A stretch of 23,913 bases of DNA from an uncultured archaeon. Lineage in GTDB: Archaea > Thermoproteota > Nitrososphaeria > Nitrososphaerales > Nitrosopumilaceae. The notes beneath the pieces were generated by a model, which was given only the letters and a program-made list of their open reading frames with translations, was not told the DNA's origin and ran no database searches. Below are positions 21,154-23,913 of the stretch, piece by piece. Location: assembly GCA_937896495.1 (NCBI GenBank), contig CALBNQ010000040.1:1-23913 (forward strand), given 5' to 3'. The stretch's first letter is position 1. Every line of letters starts with the position of its first letter. A program made the position numbers and the translations under genes.

Positions 21154-23913
21154 CTATTCTAAAGTCTTGTATGTGACTTTATAGTAAAATCGTGAAACCT
21201 GTTCGTCTTTGATTACAGACACATTCCAATTAGTGTCAGGTAAGAATTCTTCAGAAGATTCAGGCAAAATACTGAATTTTTCTAGTCGTACATCAGGTCC
21301 ACTGTATCTTACATTGAAATTCATTCCATCAATTTCTACGACATCATAAATTTTACCTTGTGCTCTAGTAGAATCGTTAACTAAACAATCAATGTTTGTC
21401 CCAATAACACAAATTCCAGAATTAGTAGTCACTTGAATATTTACATTTGATTGATCATCTCGAGAAGGAGTAATCAAAGAGCCAGATACCACTCTAGGAG
21501 CAACGGAGGTATTTTGAACGTCTTTTTTCTCAGTTAAAATAGAAATCTCTTTTTCGGAAATTCTATTTTCCTTTTCAATTACAGTATTAAGTTTTGGAGG
21601 AGTAACTACAGAGAATTGTATAGATTTTGTTTCAAATCCAGCATCCACAGTTATTTCATACAAACCTAATGAAGAATCAGAATCATCTATCATGAATTGA
21701 TATTCAAATGAACCAGAAGGACTGGGGAATAAGGATGTGACAGGTCCTTTATGCACTCCACAAATAAATGAGCCACACGTAAGTTCTATGTCAGATTTTT
21801 TTATCACACTTACATCAAATTTTTCAAGATAAACAAGATTGTTTGGTTTACCAATAACAGAAACAACATCACCTAAAGAGTATTCAGATTTATCAGTAGA
21901 AACAATTAATGTGAGTTCATCATCAGAGCCATAATCAAAATCATTAACTACACTAAAAACAGACTCGGCACTGTATCCATAGTAATTTGCTTTAACATTG
22001 TACAAACCATTAAGATAAACCCCAGGAGGTATTTCAAAAGAACTTTCAAATTCACCCCCCTGATTAGGATACACTGCACTTTCGGAAATTAAAGTATAAG
22101 GGAAATTTGAATCGGCTACTTGTAAGTAAACTCTTTCATATCCAGTAAAACCACCACCAGTAGAGGGAGCCAAAACATTCCCAAAAATTTTCAATTTATC
22201 CCCAACAATATACAATGATTTTTCAGTATCAACAAATAATGGGGATTTAGAAATAAAATCATTATCAGGATCTAAAGACACTTTGAAAAAAACATCTTGG
22301 TTAAAACTAGCAGTTGCTACATTAATTTTATAAATTCCAATATTTGTAGAAACAAAATCTTTTGAATTTACTGATTTGATTTCAGATACAGGGGTCATCC
22401 AATCCCAAGTAAATTGCTGATTATCAGAAAATGCGTTAAAATGGAGTACACGACCATTGGGAGCAGTTAAAGAAATAGAAATTGAAGATTCACCTAAAGG
22501 AGGTAATAATCCCACAAGAGTAACAGATTCATTCAGACCGTAAACATCCTTTTCAATACTCAACACCATAGAAGAGACATCAACAGGATCAATTACAGAA
22601 AAAGATAAAGAATTTGACAATGATCCATATTTTAAATTGATTACGTATTCACCTACATTAAATTGTGATCTAGTGATAGGTAGTTCAAAGGAAAACCTAC
22701 CTGAAGAGTCAGGGAGAATAGAAAAAATTTCATCAATTATGATAGAATTATTATCAGGATCTTCTTCACCTCTGCTAAAGCCAATCATTTCCAAAGGATG
22801 TCCTAAAGAATCAGAAATAGTAAATGTGACAAGATTAACATTAAAATCAGATTTCTCGAGAGGACGCATAATTTTTCCATTTAGAGATAAAACATCGCCT
22901 AAAGAGTAAGAATCAGTATTTGAAAATACTACAAATGGATCATCAGAAGGAATGTGTTCATCAGGATTTTCAGATACAGTGATAGATTTTGTAACAGTTC
23001 CAATTTCATTTGAGATTTTGATTTGATAATCACCTAAACCAGATTCAACAGGAATTTTAAAAGAATATGTGAAGGAACTGTCACCTTCCAATTGCACAAT
23101 ATCTGAAATATTATTTGCAAAACCACCATTGTCATCAAGAGCCAAATTACGCATTTGAGTAATGTCGATATTCATTGAAGGTATCCAAAAATTATTAAGT
23201 CGTCCAGAAATAGATACAACATCGCCTAATTCATAAAATTCTTTATCAGTCCAAATAGAAATCAATTTATCTTCTTTGATATCTTCTATCAAATCAAAAG
23301 TAGTTGTAACAGATTGATTTGAATAAGTTCCAATAATTTCATAAGTACCATATCTAGGGTGTACAGAATCAAGAAAAATGGTTGTGGAGAATATCCCATC
23401 AATAGGAAATAGATTTCCTGCAAAAATGATCAATTTGTTAGGATCATATACTTCAAAATACATTCCTTCCAAAGGAATGATAAAATCAGACACAGCAGTG
23501 ATTTGGATATTAGAGCCAGGAAGATATTGGGGTTTGTCAGTATTGATAAATAAAGAGGATTCTTCTTCAACATCATCCACAATTTGTTCACTACCTACAA
23601 AAAATGAAGATTGAGAAAGTGCATCCCCATATTGTACAGAAATCAAATATTCACCACCGATTACTCCTAAAACCTGTTGAAGGTTTTGGGTTATTTTAAA
23701 ACGTAAATCTGAATCAGGGTAAAGAGTAATAGATTTTTCAAAAGAATTACCAGAAATAAAAATACGGATTTCCTGAGGAATAAAATGGGGCTTCATAACA
23801 AAAACTTCTTCTGATACAGAACCTTGAATCACTGCAACTTCATCAAACAAGTAAGAGGTCTTATCAGATGAAACAGTTACAAATACTTCGGATTCTGAAT
23901 CAGATTGAGCAAA
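21154..23913 (-). CDS. large surface protein with seven Ig-like/MG2-like repeats, 5' end beyond right edge
   Basis: 919 residues are visible and the frame is open to the edge. The first visible residues (FAQSDSESE) look like the tail of a signal peptide cut after Ala, so only about 20 residues are probably missing. Seven repeats begin with a DKxxY-xxGD-xVxVxG core, at visible residues about 17, 125, 222, 333, 454, 563 and 673, spaced 97-121 apart (examples TDKPQYLPGSNIQITA, TDKEFYELGDVVSISG, STDKSEYSLGDVVSVIG). Such beta-sandwich strings make up archaeal envelope and S-layer-associated proteins. The last 145 residues form a different domain with two cysteines and no transmembrane anchor or sorting signal. 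It is followed by tsr3 32 nt on. Function: extracellular structural or adhesion role, by inference. Confidence 0.87.
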   Translation of the reverse strand, partial: FAQSDSESEVFVTVSSDKTSYLFDEVAVIQGSVSEEVFVMKPHFIPQEIRIFISGNSFEKSITLYPDSDLRFKITQNLQQVLGVIGGEYLISVQYGDALSQSSFFVGSEQIVDDVEEESSLFINTDKPQYLPGSNIQITAVSDFIIPLEGMYFEVYDPNKLIIFAGNLFPIDGIFSTTIFLDSVHPRYGTYEIIGTYSNQSVTTTFDLIEDIKEDKLISIWTDKEFYELGDVVSISGRLNNFWIPSMNIDITQMRNLALDDNGGFANNISDIVQLEGDSSFTYSFKIPVESGLGDYQIKISNEIGTVTKSITVSENPDEHIPSDDPFVVFSNTDSYSLGDVLSLNGKIMRPLEKSDFNVNLVTFTISDSLGHPLEMIGFSRGEEDPDNNSIIIDEIFSILPDSSGRFSFELPITRSQFNVGEYVINLKYGSLSNSLSFSVIDPVDVSSMVLSIEKDVYGLNESVTLVGLLPPLGESSISISLTAPNGRVLHFNAFSDNQQFTWDWMTPVSEIKSVNSKDFVSTNIGIYKINVATASFNQDVFFKVSLDPDNDFISKSPLFVDTEKSLYIVGDKLKIFGNVLAPSTGGGFTGYERVYLQVADSNFPYTLISESAVYPNQGGEFESSFEIPPGVYLNGLYNVKANYYGYSAESVFSVVNDFDYGSDDELTLIVSTDKSEYSLGDVVSVIGKPNNLVYLEKFDVSVIKKSDIELTCGSFICGVHKGPVTSLFPSPSGSFEYQFMIDDSDSSLGLYEITVDAGFETKSIQFSVVTPPKLNTVIEKENRISEKEISILTEKKDVQNTSVAPRVVSGSLITPSRDDQSNVNIQVTTNSGICVIGTNIDCLVNDSTRAQGKIYDVVEIDGMNFNVRYSGPDVRLEKFSILPESSEEFLPDTNWNVSVIKDEQVSRFYYKVTYKTLE

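Overview
The window looks like a chromosomal segment of an AT-rich ammonia-oxidising archaeon (Nitrososphaerota/Thaumarchaeota, most likely Nitrosopumilaceae). The grounds are an archaeal TFB, aIF1, Sec61 beta, Tsr3, an F420 pathway pair (cofD-cofC), a Y-family polymerase with a C-terminal PCNA-binding motif, an archaeosortase-like protein, archaeal TATA boxes about 25 nt before several start codons, frequent TTG starts, and an archaeal type RNase P RNA. The genus is an inference from overall protein flavour; no search was possible.

Layout. 1-2.5 kb: the start of a Pro/Glu-repeat protein running off the left edge, a small cysteine-containing protein, DNA polymerase IV (dinB) and a tail-to-tail archaeosortase relative with Ser at the expected Cys position. 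2.5-4.9 kb: a DsbA-like thiol oxidoreductase fused in an operon with a four-helix membrane protein carrying a Cys-Ser-Cys motif, two small C2H2 zinc-finger genes and a one-helix membrane protein; one near-palindromic TATA box sits exactly midway between two divergent starts. 4.9-9.4 kb: a rightward run with a beta-hydroxyacid dehydrogenase, an SDR reductase, a small zinc-binding protein, a geranylgeranyl-reductase-family flavoprotein and a methyltransferase. 9.4-9.7 kb: RNase P RNA, a GC-richer island. 9.7-11.1 kb: a secreted, membrane-anchored protein with a metallothionein-like cysteine tail. 11.2-13.8 kb: cofD, cofC and tfb. 13.8-17.5 kb: a CPBP protease and aIF1 on the minus strand, then a zinc-ribbon protein, Sec61 beta (54 aa) and a DUF2070 membrane protein on the plus strand. 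17.4-23.9 kb: a PD-(D/E)XK nuclease-like protein, a membrane-anchored family 5 solute-binding protein whose two halves are in swapped order, Tsr3, and a large surface protein made of about 110-residue Ig-like repeats that runs off the right edge.

The genes are mostly housekeeping and envelope functions: information processing (dinB, tfb, aif1, tsr3, rnpB, sec61 beta), cofactor and lipid redox chemistry (cofDC, GGR family, SDR), and extracellular protein handling (DsbA, archaeosortase relative, SBP, Ig-repeat protein). Packing is very tight: five convergent gene pairs overlap by 4-17 nt, leaving no intergenic terminators. I see no mobile element, CRISPR array, tRNA or defence island. The least ordinary signals are the permuted solute-binding protein, the cysteine-tail membrane protein, the Ser-type archaeosortase and the DsbA/CSC membrane pair.
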